From contig JAGCBE010000524.1 in the NCBI GenBank assembly GCA_017652345.1, positions 1 to 25,284 of the forward strand: 25,284 nt of DNA, in the 5' to 3' direction. Below are positions 1 through 7,582 of the stretch, in pieces. The notes beneath the pieces were generated by a model that was given only the letters and a program-made list of their open reading frames with translations, was not told where the DNA came from and searched no databases. The number at the start of each line of letters is the position of its first letter. Position 1 is the stretch's first letter. A program made the translations under genes and the position numbers. The DNA comes from Methanobrevibacter sp. Its GTDB lineage: Archaea > Methanobacteriota > Methanobacteria > Methanobacteriales > Methanobacteriaceae.

Positions 1-118
1 CTTTATCAGCATAAAGAACCAATTTTTCATCAGTTACTATCATGCCTTCTGGTTTTTCACCGTTTGTAATGATTGAAACGCCGTCTAATGTGCCAATATA
101 TGTAGTTTTTACTTTCAT
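1..118 (-). CDS. Partial CDS at left edge, unknown function
   Basis: Only the first 39 codons lie in the window; the gene continues past position 1. The protein starts MKVKTTYIGTLDGVSIITNG. The start is supported by a GGAG ribosome binding site 7 nt upstream and by a TAAATACNNNTG promoter-like site at 129-140 directly before it. It follows the tail-fibre genes in the same direction, so a fibre accessory, chaperone or further structural protein is possible, but nothing in the visible part identifies it. Confidence 0.7.
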   Translation of the reverse strand, partial: MKVKTTYIGTLDGVSIITNGEKPEGMIVTDEKLVLYADK

Positions 119-128
119 TTTAATTCTC

Positions 129-140
129 CATTTGTATTTA
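129..140 (-). promoter_or_regulatory. T4-late-like promoter motif, site 1
   Basis: TAAATACAAATG on the minus strand, preceded by A. The predicted +1 is G129, giving a leader that begins with GGAG and runs 11 nt to the start codon at 118. The site abuts the stop codon of the LRR protein gene. Confidence 0.55.
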
Positions 141-1271
141 TTAGTTTGAAGCTGGTAAATCGAACAAAACTGTAGTGTTTGTACCTCCAAATCCATTAAG
201 CACATCAAACCAATTACTCATAACTGATTGCATGTTGCTTGGGAAGTGAACTGTAACACCTGAACAACCATACAACATATTTTGAAATGCACGTATATGT
301 ACATTACTTATACTATCAACACTTTGTGCTTTTACTGCTGGAAATGAAACAGATGTTAAATTACTACAATTTGTAAAGGTATTGTAAAAAGCGCTTTCTT
401 GTATATCTACTAAAGATGGAAAACTAATACTTGTTAGATTTAATGCTGCCCAGAAAGTTCTGTAAAATCCATAGTTTTCAACTTTACTTAATACCGGAAA
501 AGATATTGTTGTTATACCAGAACTTGTAAAAGCATCGTCAAAACCATTATCAATAATGCGTGTTAAAGCAGGAAATGTTACTGTTGTTAAATATTCGCAA
601 CCCATAAAAGCTTGGAAGAAAGATTTTCCATAAGCTGTTGTTAAAACAGGAAAGCTAACAGTTTGTATATCTGTATTGCTAAATGCTCTTGTAAATGTTT
701 GATTTTGAGCTTCTGTCAATACAGGGAAGCTTGCTGATGTAATATCTGAATATTCAAAACAGTATGCAAAAGCAGCTGCTTCAGCATAAGTTAAAGCAGG
801 GAAATTTGCTACTGTTAAACCTGAATCATAAAATGCAAATGTCATACCATCTTGGTCAACTCTTTGCAATCTACTAAAATTACTTGAATTTGCATCAATT
901 ACTAAGTTTGAACATCCTTTAAATGCAGCAAACATACCAAAAGGATAGATTCTTTCAACACTTGACATGTTTAAAGTGGTAAAACCAGCAACTCCACATC
1001 TTGCACCTGCTAAAGCACCTTCACCTATGTATTTGGCATTATCTACGTCTAGTGATGTTTGTGTTGAATCATTGCTGTAAAAGTTAGTAGATACTGTTTT
1101 CCATGGAATATAACTAGGACGAGTATCAGTTACTTGAACTCTTACATTTGCATATTCTGTTACATCATAAGTACCATTTGCTGTAACATTAGTTGTTCCT
1201 TCTGGAATGATACCTGGATAAACTAAAATTGGACTTACTTTTTGAGTCCCTACATATAATGCACCACTCAT
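141..1271 (-). CDS. BspA-type leucine-rich-repeat tail fibre / receptor-binding protein
   Basis: About 376 aa. The C-terminal two thirds is a run of roughly 25-residue repeats, each with a core like T-x-x-SFPxLT followed by an aromatic-rich segment (about seven or eight copies). This is the pattern of BspA-like (LRR_5) repeats found in surface proteins and some gut-phage fibres. The N-terminal 50 residues contain the segment ANGTYDVTEYANV, a type often seen at the start of fibre proteins. The start is placed at 1271 and not at the upstream ATG at 1286, because GGAG/GTGG lies at the right distance and the preceding gene stops at 1273. Its place after an Mtd_N-like gene fits a receptor-binding role at the virion surface. 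The repeat family is clear; the exact virion position is inferred. Confidence 0.75.
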   Translation of the reverse strand: MSGALYVGTQKVSPILVYPGIIPEGTTNVTANGTYDVTEYANVRVQVTDTRPSYIPWKTVSTNFYSNDSTQTSLDVDNAKYIGEGALAGARCGVAGFTTLNMSSVERIYPFGMFAAFKGCSNLVIDANSSNFSRLQRVDQDGMTFAFYDSGLTVANFPALTYAEAAAFAYCFEYSDITSASFPVLTEAQNQTFTRAFSNTDIQTVSFPVLTTAYGKSFFQAFMGCEYLTTVTFPALTRIIDNGFDDAFTSSGITTISFPVLSKVENYGFYRTFWAALNLTSISFPSLVDIQESAFYNTFTNCSNLTSVSFPAVKAQSVDSISNVHIRAFQNMLYGCSGVTVHFPSNMQSVMSNWFDVLNGFGGTNTTVLFDLPASN

Positions 1272-1272
1272 C

Positions 1273-1776
1273 TTACCACTCCACAAATGTTACTTTTGAA
1301 CCAATTACAGAAGGATCAACCCAAGACGCATCTGTTCCGTCTGTCGTTAAAACTTTACCTGTTTGACCAGTTTGATCAGGCAAACCATTTACAGCTAAGT
1401 TTCCACTACCTAAAACACTTTCACCATTAATGGTTTTAATATTAGTTCCAGATACTAACTTATCCTGTTTATCAGCTACGATTTCGTTAATCTTTACTGT
1501 AATAGTTTTGTTTTGAACAGGATATTGAGATGTTGTTGATAAAGATTGATCAATTGGAATTTGACCATCCATAGCCATGATATAGTAATCTAATTCATTC
1601 CAACGATGAATTCCATCACCAATCTTTAATTTTTTAGTATCTTGTTCAATACCAATTTCACCTCTTTGAAGCAATGGATTCTGTTGAGCCCACATTGCTT
1701 CATTGTAAGTGGCATGAATGGGACGATAAGCACGTCCCTTTATTTGTAATGTACTTGATTGTTTGTCTGAAGACAT
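1273..1776 (-). CDS. Tail-fibre protein with Mtd-like N-terminal domain
   Basis: 167 aa. Residues about 15-65 contain RGEIGIEQDTKKLKIGDG followed by W-N-x-L-x-Y. This is the signature of the major tropism determinant N-terminal domain (Mtd_N type), which joins fibre proteins to the virion. The second half has DKLVSGTNIKTINGESVLG and GKVLTTDGTDASW, linker motifs common in phage fibres. No enzymatic domain is present, and at this length it probably acts as a connector carrying a larger fibre. The stop is 2 nt from the start of the LRR protein, which suggests translational coupling. Confidence 0.75.
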   Translation of the reverse strand: MSSDKQSSTLQIKGRAYRPIHATYNEAMWAQQNPLLQRGEIGIEQDTKKLKIGDGIHRWNELDYYIMAMDGQIPIDQSLSTTSQYPVQNKTITVKINEIVADKQDKLVSGTNIKTINGESVLGSGNLAVNGLPDQTGQTGKVLTTDGTDASWVDPSVIGSKVTFVEW

Positions 1777-1821
1777 ATTTTCACTCCTATGATAAACTCA
1801 GCCATAGAGTTTTAAATTAAA

Positions 1822-2649
1822 TTATTCTAATGTTAAATTGAACTTAGCACCTGTACCAGTTCCACCTGTAACACTTACTGGATTTTCAACAGTATTTGAT
1901 TCATTTGAACCTGCTTCTGTGATTACAACTTCAGTAATATCACCACCACCTTCGTAAACTCTAGAGAAGTATACATGCAAGATAGCTCCACCACCATTAT
2001 TTTCACCAACTGGAAGATATGTCCAACTGTCTGAATCTAAAAATGCATCAAAGCTATCACTATGTTCTGAATCAATTGTAATACTTCCTGCTGTAGTTAC
2101 TGTTAAGCCTGTAATAACACCATCTTCAACTGATGCAACAGTGAATACTGGAGATGTATCACCTTGAGCTACACTCATAGTAAATGTATCACCTACTGCA
2201 TAACCACTCATTGCATATTGTGGATCATCACTTGGGATAAAAGCACCTGTTGTTTCATCAAAATAACCTGTTACTGCTAAAGCACGATTAGCTATAGCCG
2301 CATTTGTAGGTTCACCAGCAGATACACCTGTTACTTTTAATTTAGCATCTTTAATGTCTAAATCAATTGTTAATTCATCATTAATTGAATAGCCTGTACC
2401 AGCGGTTTGAATTTCAACAGATTTTAATGAATAAGCTGGTGTACTATAACTTGGATACAAAGATCCAGCTGGATATTTTGCAACACCTGCGGTTGTACTT
2501 GCTTCTGCTGGTAATTCACCTGCATCTACTTCATAAGTAACTGAATCATGTTCAATTGTTACTTCACCAACTGTTATATCAACTTCTTCTGGATAAATTG
2601 TAGGTGTTACTTCACCAGATTCTTCTTCTAATACGATATCGTCTGCCAT
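1822..2649 (-). CDS. Acidic phage structural protein with repeated beta modules
   Basis: 275 aa and very acidic, particularly the first 50 residues. It contains modules of the type TAGTGYSINDELTI, GYAVGDTFTMSV, GVITGLTVTTAGS and VTEAGSN-x-SVTGGTGTG. These GTGYxxND / VTxAGS modules recur in phage virion proteins and likely form beta-sandwich repeats. The start has a strong AAGGAG site. It lies between the tail-machine genes and the fibres, so a tail or fibre-base component is most likely; a decoration protein is an alternative. The specific role is not known. Confidence 0.6.
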   Translation of the reverse strand: MADDIVLEEESGEVTPTIYPEEVDITVGEVTIEHDSVTYEVDAGELPAEASTTAGVAKYPAGSLYPSYSTPAYSLKSVEIQTAGTGYSINDELTIDLDIKDAKLKVTGVSAGEPTNAAIANRALAVTGYFDETTGAFIPSDDPQYAMSGYAVGDTFTMSVAQGDTSPVFTVASVEDGVITGLTVTTAGSITIDSEHSDSFDAFLDSDSWTYLPVGENNGGGAILHVYFSRVYEGGGDITEVVITEAGSNESNTVENPVSVTGGTGTGAKFNLTLE

Positions 2650-2676
2650 TAAAGGTCTCCTTAAGTTTAAAATTGT

Positions 2677-2976
2677 TTATTCACGTTCTAATTGGTCATC
2701 TGTTAAGTTATGTTCAAAGATTATTTCTCTTGAAACTTCAGTTGAACATTTTGAATCAGCTTGAATGTTTTTATCTTCGAAAGTTTTTTCAATATCTTCC
2801 TTAATAATATTACCCAAGACTTGATTTTTTCCAATTTGAAAATCATTACTTTCAGTTTCTCTTAAAACTTCATCTTTAATGACTTTCGTTGTATCTTCAT
2901 CTACAACAAGATGAAACTCATTATGTTCAACTACTCTTGTCACATCATTTTTAACATATGAAACTTCTTTTGCCAT
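2677..2976 (-). CDS. Small acidic hypothetical protein in tail operon
   Basis: 99 aa, rich in E, D, K and V, without membrane segments or recognised motif. It starts MAKEVSYVKNDVTRV and is predicted to be mostly charged, possibly helical in the second half. A clear AGAGGA site precedes the start, and it is tightly spaced between the gp10-like gene and the acidic structural protein, which supports a real gene. I do not recognise the family; a minor virion or assembly protein is the contextual guess. Confidence 0.6.
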   Translation of the reverse strand: MAKEVSYVKNDVTRVVEHNEFHLVVDEDTTKVIKDEVLRETESNDFQIGKNQVLGNIIKEDIEKTFEDKNIQADSKCSTEVSREIIFEHNLTDDQLERE

Positions 2977-2988
2977 TTTAATATCCTC

Positions 2989-4590
2989 TTAAATACCTGC
3001 ACCTTGACTAAATTGATATGTAATATCATATAATTTGTAGGTGATATTATTAGTTTTCATTCTCAAAATTAGTGAAAAGTTTCTAGCATAACCAGATCCA
3101 CTATGCCATCTGTTCTGTTCAGAAAGATCTCCATTAGATCCAACAGTCCAATAAACAGTTTTATGTGTAGGATCTATTGTTTCATCATCAATCCACCAAT
3201 AGAACAAGTCATCAATATGTCTTTGATCAGTTTCTGCATCATTTATTTCAAAGAAACCACCATCAATCATACTTGATGTAGCAATATTTGAAGATGAAAT
3301 AAAGTTATAATATGTTGAATCAGCAAGCTCTTTTCTAATTTCATATGTAATATTCAAATCAGAACTAGCAAGTAAACGTGTATTGAATAATCCAAAACGT
3401 TTACTGTTGATAGTTCCCCAATTAGAATATGATGTTTGAATTTCTGAGGTAATCCAATGTTCATCATCTTGAGGAATTGCATCATTAGTATACAAATATA
3501 TTCCATCATCTTTACCAAATAATAGATTTTCATTGAAATTACAGATTGAATAACAATTTATTTCAGTAAATGATGACCATCTATGAGATGATAAATCCAT
3601 TACCCATTGATAATTTTCATTGGTTGTTGTTGGTACATTAAATATCATGAAATCTTCTTGCGGAACAACTAATCCAATATAACCTGGAATCTTAAAGTTT
3701 TGTGTATTCCACTGATTATTAATAGGTGCTGAGAATATTACATCAGTACTTGCAGATACACCACTGTTAATAATATCTTGAGCAGAAATAATACCATTTG
3801 TTGTTAATAACAGTAAGTCATTTAAGTATTTTGTAATGAAATTATGACCAATAAATGGATTAGTTAAATATGTACCTTTGTAATTAATTGAATCAGCATC
3901 AGACCAATCAGTAGTTTGATACATGATCATTTCACCTTTATCAGTAAAGATTGCAACATAATCTTGCATTCCCATTCCTGAATCACGAGGTAAATTCATC
4001 ATATTTACAATATAACCACCTAATCTAGTAGTTCCAATTGCAGTACTTAAATCAAATTCACTTAATTGACCTTGCACATTTCCAACTGGCAAATACCAGA
4101 ATGATAATGAATTCAATTTACCAAACACTAATTGCGAATTAACAGCTGATACAAATGAGAATATCTTGTTTGTAGTTCCAGTTACGTTAACTTCTTCAAT
4201 TGTAAAAGTATCAACACCAGTATTAGTAATAACTTGTGCTTTATCCAAAGAGTTAGCTAAGTAAACTCTGTGATTAAATAAACATGGAACCCAATCTGAA
4301 CTTGAATATCCACCAGTAGATGTTAATACTTCAAATCTTTCATTTAATATGTAAATTGTATTATCTGTAGCAGCAATAATTACATTGAATTCTTCAAATG
4401 GAAACAAGAATTTAATTGGATTAGCGAAATTAGCAACTTTTCTAATATGTTTTCTTAATTCCAAAAATCCATCCTTGCAAATAATGTTTTTAGCAGATAA
4501 TAAGAAGTTATCTGCTGAATCATTCTTCTGATTTTGCAAGTTAAGGCCCATTGAGCCAATCATTTGAAGATATTTGTTTAAGTTAGACAT
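2989..4590 (-). CDS. P22 gp10-like packaged-DNA stabilisation / tail hub protein
   Basis: 533 aa. The sequence has the character of the P22 gp10 family: an N-terminal stretch setting out 'NFLLSAKNIICKDGFLELRK' followed by repeating beta-strand blades such as VIIAATDNTIYILN, DYVAIFTDKGEMIMYQ and NENLLFGKDDGIYLY, which suggest a beta-propeller. In P22-type podoviruses this protein binds under the gp4 adaptor, closes the portal channel and anchors tailspikes. The gene directly follows a gp4-like gene, as expected. The final 80 residues are again beta-rich. AAGGAAT precedes the start. The family assignment rests on sequence style and synteny, not on a database match. Confidence 0.65.
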   Translation of the reverse strand: MSNLNKYLQMIGSMGLNLQNQKNDSADNFLLSAKNIICKDGFLELRKHIRKVANFANPIKFLFPFEEFNVIIAATDNTIYILNERFEVLTSTGGYSSSDWVPCLFNHRVYLANSLDKAQVITNTGVDTFTIEEVNVTGTTNKIFSFVSAVNSQLVFGKLNSLSFWYLPVGNVQGQLSEFDLSTAIGTTRLGGYIVNMMNLPRDSGMGMQDYVAIFTDKGEMIMYQTTDWSDADSINYKGTYLTNPFIGHNFITKYLNDLLLLTTNGIISAQDIINSGVSASTDVIFSAPINNQWNTQNFKIPGYIGLVVPQEDFMIFNVPTTTNENYQWVMDLSSHRWSSFTEINCYSICNFNENLLFGKDDGIYLYTNDAIPQDDEHWITSEIQTSYSNWGTINSKRFGLFNTRLLASSDLNITYEIRKELADSTYYNFISSSNIATSSMIDGGFFEINDAETDQRHIDDLFYWWIDDETIDPTHKTVYWTVGSNGDLSEQNRWHSGSGYARNFSLILRMKTNNITYKLYDITYQFSQGAGI

Positions 4591-4599
4591 ATCTATTCC

Positions 4600-5511
4600 T
4601 TAATATCCGACAATATTCCAATCGCCATCTGGTAATGGTTTCCAGTAATTTGAACAACCACCACCTAAATTAATTACTTTTCCAGATTTTGATATAGCTT
4701 GATATGTTAATAAGAAATCATTATATGTTTTTTCTAATTCTTCATATGTACCAGCTAGACCTTTATCTTTTAACCATTTGTATGCAACACCAGTTGTCAT
4801 TAACAAATCAGGTAATAGAACTATATCAGTATTAGAATTAACTTCATCTTTTCTAATACCATCTGTATCTTTCACAGGTAATTTAGAATAATAGAAACCA
4901 GAAATCACTGTTCCATCAGCATATCCAGGAAATAAGAACAATCTATCACCACGTAATTGATAATATCCAGTATAAGATCTTACTTGATACATCTTATTTC
5001 TTTGCCATATTTCATCTGTAATAGCAGTCATTGGAAGTTTTCTTGAATAATCAACTAATGTAGATGGTTTTAATGACTTATAATCAGGAAATAATTCACT
5101 TAAATTATATTCACACCAATCACCTAAACATGTCCAGCCAATTCCATCAGAAGTAATTCCACTTTGACCTTTCTTTAAGTTTAAAGTTGCAGGTGAAATA
5201 GTAGAAATTCCAGTAGAGGTTGCCTTATAACGTAAACCTTCCATTGAATTTTCATTTGATAACACATAAACAGGCCACATATCAGCATTTACTTGCATTC
5301 CAGGTGTCCATTGAGAATATGTTTTAAATGACAATTCTTCTAACAATTCGTTAAAATTGACAGATGAAACTAGTTCATTCAACAATGAATTTAATATTTT
5401 AATATTTTCTTGAACATGCAATTCAGAAGAAATGAAGTAATTGCTAATATTAGAGAACATACCTTCTGCTGTTAGCGCTGTATCAAGAATCTTTTTAGCC
5501 GTAATAGACAT
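4600..5511 (-). CDS. P22 gp4-like tail adaptor protein
   Basis: 303 aa. The N-terminal 60 residues form helices of the pattern AKKILDTALTAEGM...VQENIKILNSLLNELV, characteristic of the gp4-type head-to-tail adaptor of short-tailed phages. A middle domain (residues 140-220, RKLPMTAITDEIWQRNKMY...RGDRLFLFPGYADGTVISGFYY) is typical of gp4-like podovirus proteins, which pass through a strand-rich insert. It would bind the portal ring and receive the gp10-like protein encoded just downstream. An 11-bp inverted repeat lies 15-45 nt upstream of the start. Confidence 0.65.
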   Translation of the reverse strand: MSITAKKILDTALTAEGMFSNISNYFISSELHVQENIKILNSLLNELVSSVNFNELLEELSFKTYSQWTPGMQVNADMWPVYVLSNENSMEGLRYKATSTGISTISPATLNLKKGQSGITSDGIGWTCLGDWCEYNLSELFPDYKSLKPSTLVDYSRKLPMTAITDEIWQRNKMYQVRSYTGYYQLRGDRLFLFPGYADGTVISGFYYSKLPVKDTDGIRKDEVNSNTDIVLLPDLLMTTGVAYKWLKDKGLAGTYEELEKTYNDFLLTYQAISKSGKVINLGGGCSNYWKPLPDGDWNIVGY

Positions 5512-5526
5512 AATTATACCTATTTT

Positions 5527-5556
5527 ACTTATATTTACATTTCTTTAAATATAAGT
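5527..5556 (-). repeat. 11-bp inverted repeat upstream of tail adaptor gene
   Basis: Arms 5527-5537 and 5546-5556 are perfectly complementary (ACTTATATTTA) with an 8-nt loop. It lies in the 60-nt gap before the adaptor start and has no T-run after it in the direction of transcription. It may be an RNA processing or stability hairpin. Confidence 0.45.
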
Positions 5557-5571
5557 TATTTAGATATGAAC

Positions 5572-5796
5572 TTATTTAATATGATGAGTTTTGTGATAAA
5601 GCTGTATTAGCTTAATTCTTTCGTGAATTTTATCAATATTACGTTTAATTTCTTCTAAAGAATCACCAGTGACAGTTACTAAGCCACTGGTGAGATAAGG
5701 ACTATGAGCATTGTAAAAGGTATTTTTAGCGCCATCAATTATTTGATAAATGTTATAATTTCTATATGGTTCATCAAGTTTAATTTTTTGTATCAT
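5572..5796 (-). CDS. Small hypothetical protein
   Basis: 74 aa, starting MIQKIKLDEPYRNYNIYQII. Residues 15-60 contain DGAKNTFYNAHSPYLTSGLVTVTGDSLEEIKRNIDKI; the final helix is amphipathic. It overlaps the preceding zinc-motif gene by 17 nt and is probably read by translational coupling, since its own ribosome binding site is weak. I do not recognise it. Confidence 0.55.
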   Translation of the reverse strand: MIQKIKLDEPYRNYNIYQIIDGAKNTFYNAHSPYLTSGLVTVTGDSLEEIKRNIDKIHERIKLIQLYHKTHHIK

Positions 5797-6013
5797 TTAA
5801 TATTTTGATAGCTTTTTTAGTTAAGATAATATCTTCAAGTTTCTGTTTCATTAAGTATTTATCATATTCAGGTTGAAATTTAAACAAATCTTGTTCAAAA
5901 AACTGGCATTTACAATGAGGGCATTCAATAACACCATCACCACTTTTCTCATAATATGAAGCATAATCAAGATTAAACTTGTTTAAGCAGAAACAACAAT
6001 TAACAATTTTCAT
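5780..6013 (-). CDS. Small zinc-ribbon-like protein, first gene after leader module A
   Basis: 77 aa. Two cysteine pairs (CCFC near residues 6-9 and CPHC near residues 31-34) suggest a zinc ribbon; the C-terminal half is a lysine-rich helix. The start is set at the ATG at 6013, because GAAGGTGA sits 6 nt before it, and the upstream in-frame GTG overlaps that site. It is the first gene after the sigma70-type promoter and structured leader at 6019-6158, so its translation is the likely target of that leader. It may be a nucleic-acid-binding regulator; that is inference. Confidence 0.6.
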   Translation of the reverse strand: MKIVNCCFCLNKFNLDYASYYEKSGDGVIECPHCKCQFFEQDLFKFQPEYDKYLMKQKLEDIILTKKAIKILNDTKN

Positions 6014-6018
6014 TTTTA

Positions 6019-6124
6019 TCACCTTCTAATTAAAAATCGCTTCAAAACGCATTCTAAAGTAGTGAGAGAATGCATCTTGAAACGAAACTTTTGATTAAAC
6101 ATGCTCACTACTTCATGTTTATTT
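6019..6124 (-). ncRNA. Structured leader RNA, module A
   Basis: The RNA expected from the promoter at 6131-6158 contains an 18-bp hairpin (arms 6067-6084 and 6038-6055, three G-U pairs) with an 11-nt loop, followed by ATTTTTA. The upstream segment AAGTAGTGAG (6104-6113) is a perfect 10-base complement of the loop (6057-6066). The loop can also pair, with a 2-nt bulge, with the ribosome binding site GAAGGTGA (6019-6026). It has the shape of an attenuator or cis-regulatory RNA. It shares promoter and start region with module B near 18 kb. Confidence 0.6.
6038..6084 (-). terminator. Terminator hairpin in leader module A
   Basis: An 18-bp stem with an 11-nt loop, followed by ATTTTTAATT on the minus strand. 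It sits between promoter and first gene, so it would attenuate and not end an operon. Confidence 0.6.
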
Positions 6125-6130
6125 TTAAAG

Positions 6131-6158
6131 ATTATACTTTAAATATTATTAAAGTCAA
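6131..6158 (-). promoter_or_regulatory. Sigma70-type promoter A
   Basis: TTGACT (6153-6158), 16-nt spacer and TATAAT (6131-6136) on the minus strand, close to consensus; predicted start near 6124. It overlaps the end of the lysozyme gene and reads into leader module A and the tail genes. Confidence 0.7.
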
Positions 6159-6568
6159 CTATTAGCTAAATCGTATTCAGCTTGTCTTCTTCTAACTAAT
6201 CCAGGTAAAGTTTTACCATTAGATTTATTATATTTCATCATTCTTTTCCAATCTATTGTATTATTATCAATTATCACATTTTTAAGATATTTTGTACCTA
6301 AATTGTAACACCAACTTATTAAAGCAGATCTTTGATTAAAGTTAAGATTTAGCTGTTTAATTTTAGGTAAAATATACTTTTCTACATGATGATTTAATAA
6401 CTTTTCAGCATAATCTTTAGATATAGCTTTATCATTTAATGTAACTTTAACTCCATTTTCATATTCAGTAGAGCCATAACCTATTGTTGGAACTCCAGCA
6501 GGACACAGATATGGATTAGATCTAAAGCTTTCAAATTGTTTAATAAGATCTACAGAATAGTTTTTCAT
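6155..6568 (-). CDS. Phage lysozyme (GH24 muramidase)
   Basis: 137 aa. The catalytic pattern of T4-type lysozymes is present near the N-terminus: E13, then C22 where T4 has Asp20, then T28, with spacing E-8-C-5-T, followed by IGYG. FNQRSALISWCYNLG (about 78-92) is the conserved core helix, and RRRQAE near the end is the usual C-terminal motif. It cleaves the peptidoglycan glycan at lysis. No signal peptide or signal-anchor is visible, so it would need a holin; none is recognised here. It lies 2 nt after the HUH/Rep-like gene and is likely co-expressed from the promoter-like site at 7092-7103. Confidence 0.9.
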   Translation of the reverse strand: MKNYSVDLIKQFESFRSNPYLCPAGVPTIGYGSTEYENGVKVTLNDKAISKDYAEKLLNHHVEKYILPKIKQLNLNFNQRSALISWCYNLGTKYLKNVIIDNNTIDWKRMMKYNKSNGKTLPGLVRRRQAEYDLANS

Positions 6569-6569
6569 T

Positions 6570-7070
6570 TTAATTTATTTCTCTTGTTGGTACATCAAAT
6601 AATATTTCTGCTGCATTAATAATTATTGAATCTGATTCATCACTATCTTGTTTAACCATATAATCAGCAGCACCATTAATTTCATATACGGGTTCAACTT
6701 TAATCACATATGGATCATAATGTTTGATTTCAGATAGATGTTGAAAGCATTGTTTGATTTTATCGAAAGAATTGAATTGATCTGATTTCATTAATATATG
6801 GTAATGACAATTAAGATCTCTACCTATTTCTGTTGATGAATGAAAGTAAAGAATATGTTTAAACCAGTTTTTACCACAGCATAATTTAAAGAATAACTGT
6901 AATAAGTCGTGTAATTGATTGACTGCTTTCATTTCCATATTAAATCCACTTATTCTTTTGTTAAATGGCATTTGAATATGAATAAATGTGTCATAACCAA
7001 AAGAAGCAATATGTTTGGATACTACTTTCTTTTCTTCTTTTGTTAATGGACGATATATGTCATTACACAT
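6570..7070 (-). CDS. HUH/Rep-like putative replication initiator
   Basis: 166 aa from the start at 7070. That start is chosen because AAGGGAAG precedes it and because an upstream ATG (7094) lies at the predicted transcription start. Residues 26-36 (YDTFIHIQMPF) resemble Rep motif 1. NCHYHILMK (88-95) gives the His-hydrophobic-His metal-binding motif, and ADYMVKQ (135-141) resembles the catalytic Tyr-x-x-Lys motif. The order and spacing match HUH single-strand endonucleases of rolling-circle Rep proteins and the inovirus Gp2-like group. If active, it would nick an origin and bind covalently through Tyr137. Five iteron-like repeats lie about 240 nt upstream. No helicase domain is attached. Another HUH-like nuclease function, or an inactive relative, cannot be excluded. 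Confidence 0.5.
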   Translation of the reverse strand: MCNDIYRPLTKEEKKVVSKHIASFGYDTFIHIQMPFNKRISGFNMEMKAVNQLHDLLQLFFKLCCGKNWFKHILYFHSSTEIGRDLNCHYHILMKSDQFNSFDKIKQCFQHLSEIKHYDPYVIKVEPVYEINGAADYMVKQDSDESDSIIINAAEILFDVPTREIN

Positions 7071-7091
7071 TAATTTACTTCCCTTGTCTTT

Positions 7092-7103
7092 CATATGTAT
7101 TTA
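7092..7103 (-). promoter_or_regulatory. T4-late-like promoter motif, site 2
   Basis: TAAATACATATG preceded by G, on the minus strand. Predicted +1 is G7092, with a 22-nt leader containing AAGGGAAG before the HUH/Rep-like start at 7070. Confidence 0.6.
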
Positions 7104-7148
7104 CTTCATAGAGATTGATACAATTACAACTACTAAAAGTAATTACAT

Positions 7149-7203
7149 AAAAAAAGGATTTAAAGAATATTCTAATGTAGTAGACGAATATTGCTTTAAA
7201 TCC
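7149..7203 (-). terminator. Strong intrinsic terminator ending RNA 3
   Basis: Arms GGATTTAAAG/CTTTAAATCC (7156-7165 and 7194-7203) continue as AATATT/AATATT with one bulged base, and seven T follow on the minus strand (7149-7155). It isolates the RNA cassettes from the promoter at 7092-7103. Confidence 0.75.
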
Positions 7204-7307
7204 AAACTCTTGATAATAATAAGATAATTGACTACTACTTCTCTTAACTTATTTAAATCTAATTCTATTATTATGCTTAATGATGTTAATTACAAAAATA
7301 TATTATC

Positions 7308-7376
7308 TGAAACTTTCTTATGTGAATCTTTCTATTGAAACTTTAACTATGAATCTTTCTTAATGAATGTTTAATT
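7308..7376. repeat. Five iteron-like repeats, possible replication origin
   Basis: Plus-strand units starting at 7308, 7323, 7336, 7350 and 7364 follow the consensus TGAAWCTTTMTTA, with the fifth most divergent; spacing is 13-15 bp. The surroundings are very AT-rich, and a second pair of direct repeats, TGTAACT, follows at 7377 and 7400. The position upstream of a HUH/Rep-like gene suggests initiator-binding iterons. Replication function is inference. Confidence 0.5.
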
Positions 7377-7543
7377 GTAACTGTTTTATTGTTGATTGTT
7401 ATGTAACTATTCTTAATTAGCAAATATCCTTTAAACAATAGTTTTAAACATACATATGTTTGTCATATGCAGTTTGAAGTAGTTGTTTAAACCGAGAGTG
7501 ATTGTTGATGCCCATCCATGCGAAAAGTCAACAATCTTTCTCT

Positions 7544-7555
7544 CAAAGGTATTTA
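7544..7555 (-). promoter_or_regulatory. T4-late-like promoter motif, site 3
   Basis: TAAATACCTTTG preceded by A on the minus strand. Predicted +1 G7544 is exactly the first base of the GAGAG stem of RNA 3. Confidence 0.6.
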
Positions 7556-7582
7556 TCAAATAATTTAAGAAAAAAGACAACA

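Larger units (their letters stand above)
7149..7544 (-). ncRNA. Candidate non-coding RNA 3 (about 396 nt)
   Basis: It is bounded by the promoter-like site 3 (+1 at G7544) and the terminator at 7149-7203. The 5' end folds at once: GAGAG (7540-7544) and GATTGTTGA pair with TCAACAATC and CTCTC (7494-7508), forming a 5+9 bp stem. No ORF longer than a dozen codons with a ribosome binding site exists on this strand. It runs through the iteron-like repeats at 7308-7376, so it may instead be an origin transcript. Confidence 0.45.

Noticed and set aside
1794..1812. Terminator in the gap between 1776 and 1822
   Set aside because: Only a 6-bp stem without a T-run.
5855..5861. TAAATAC on the minus strand as a further promoter motif
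   Set aside because: It is inside the zinc-motif gene and the TG is one base off the spacing shared by the other sites.
6570..7094. Start of the HUH/Rep-like gene at 7094
   Set aside because: That ATG overlaps the predicted transcription start; the ATG at 7070 has AAGGGAAG in front.
7015..7227. Plus-strand ORF of 70 codons over the Rep-like gene start
   Set aside because: Runs antisense across a promoter and terminator and has no ribosome binding site.
7308..7376. CRISPR array
   Set aside because: Units are only about 13-15 bp apart with no spacers and no cas genes.
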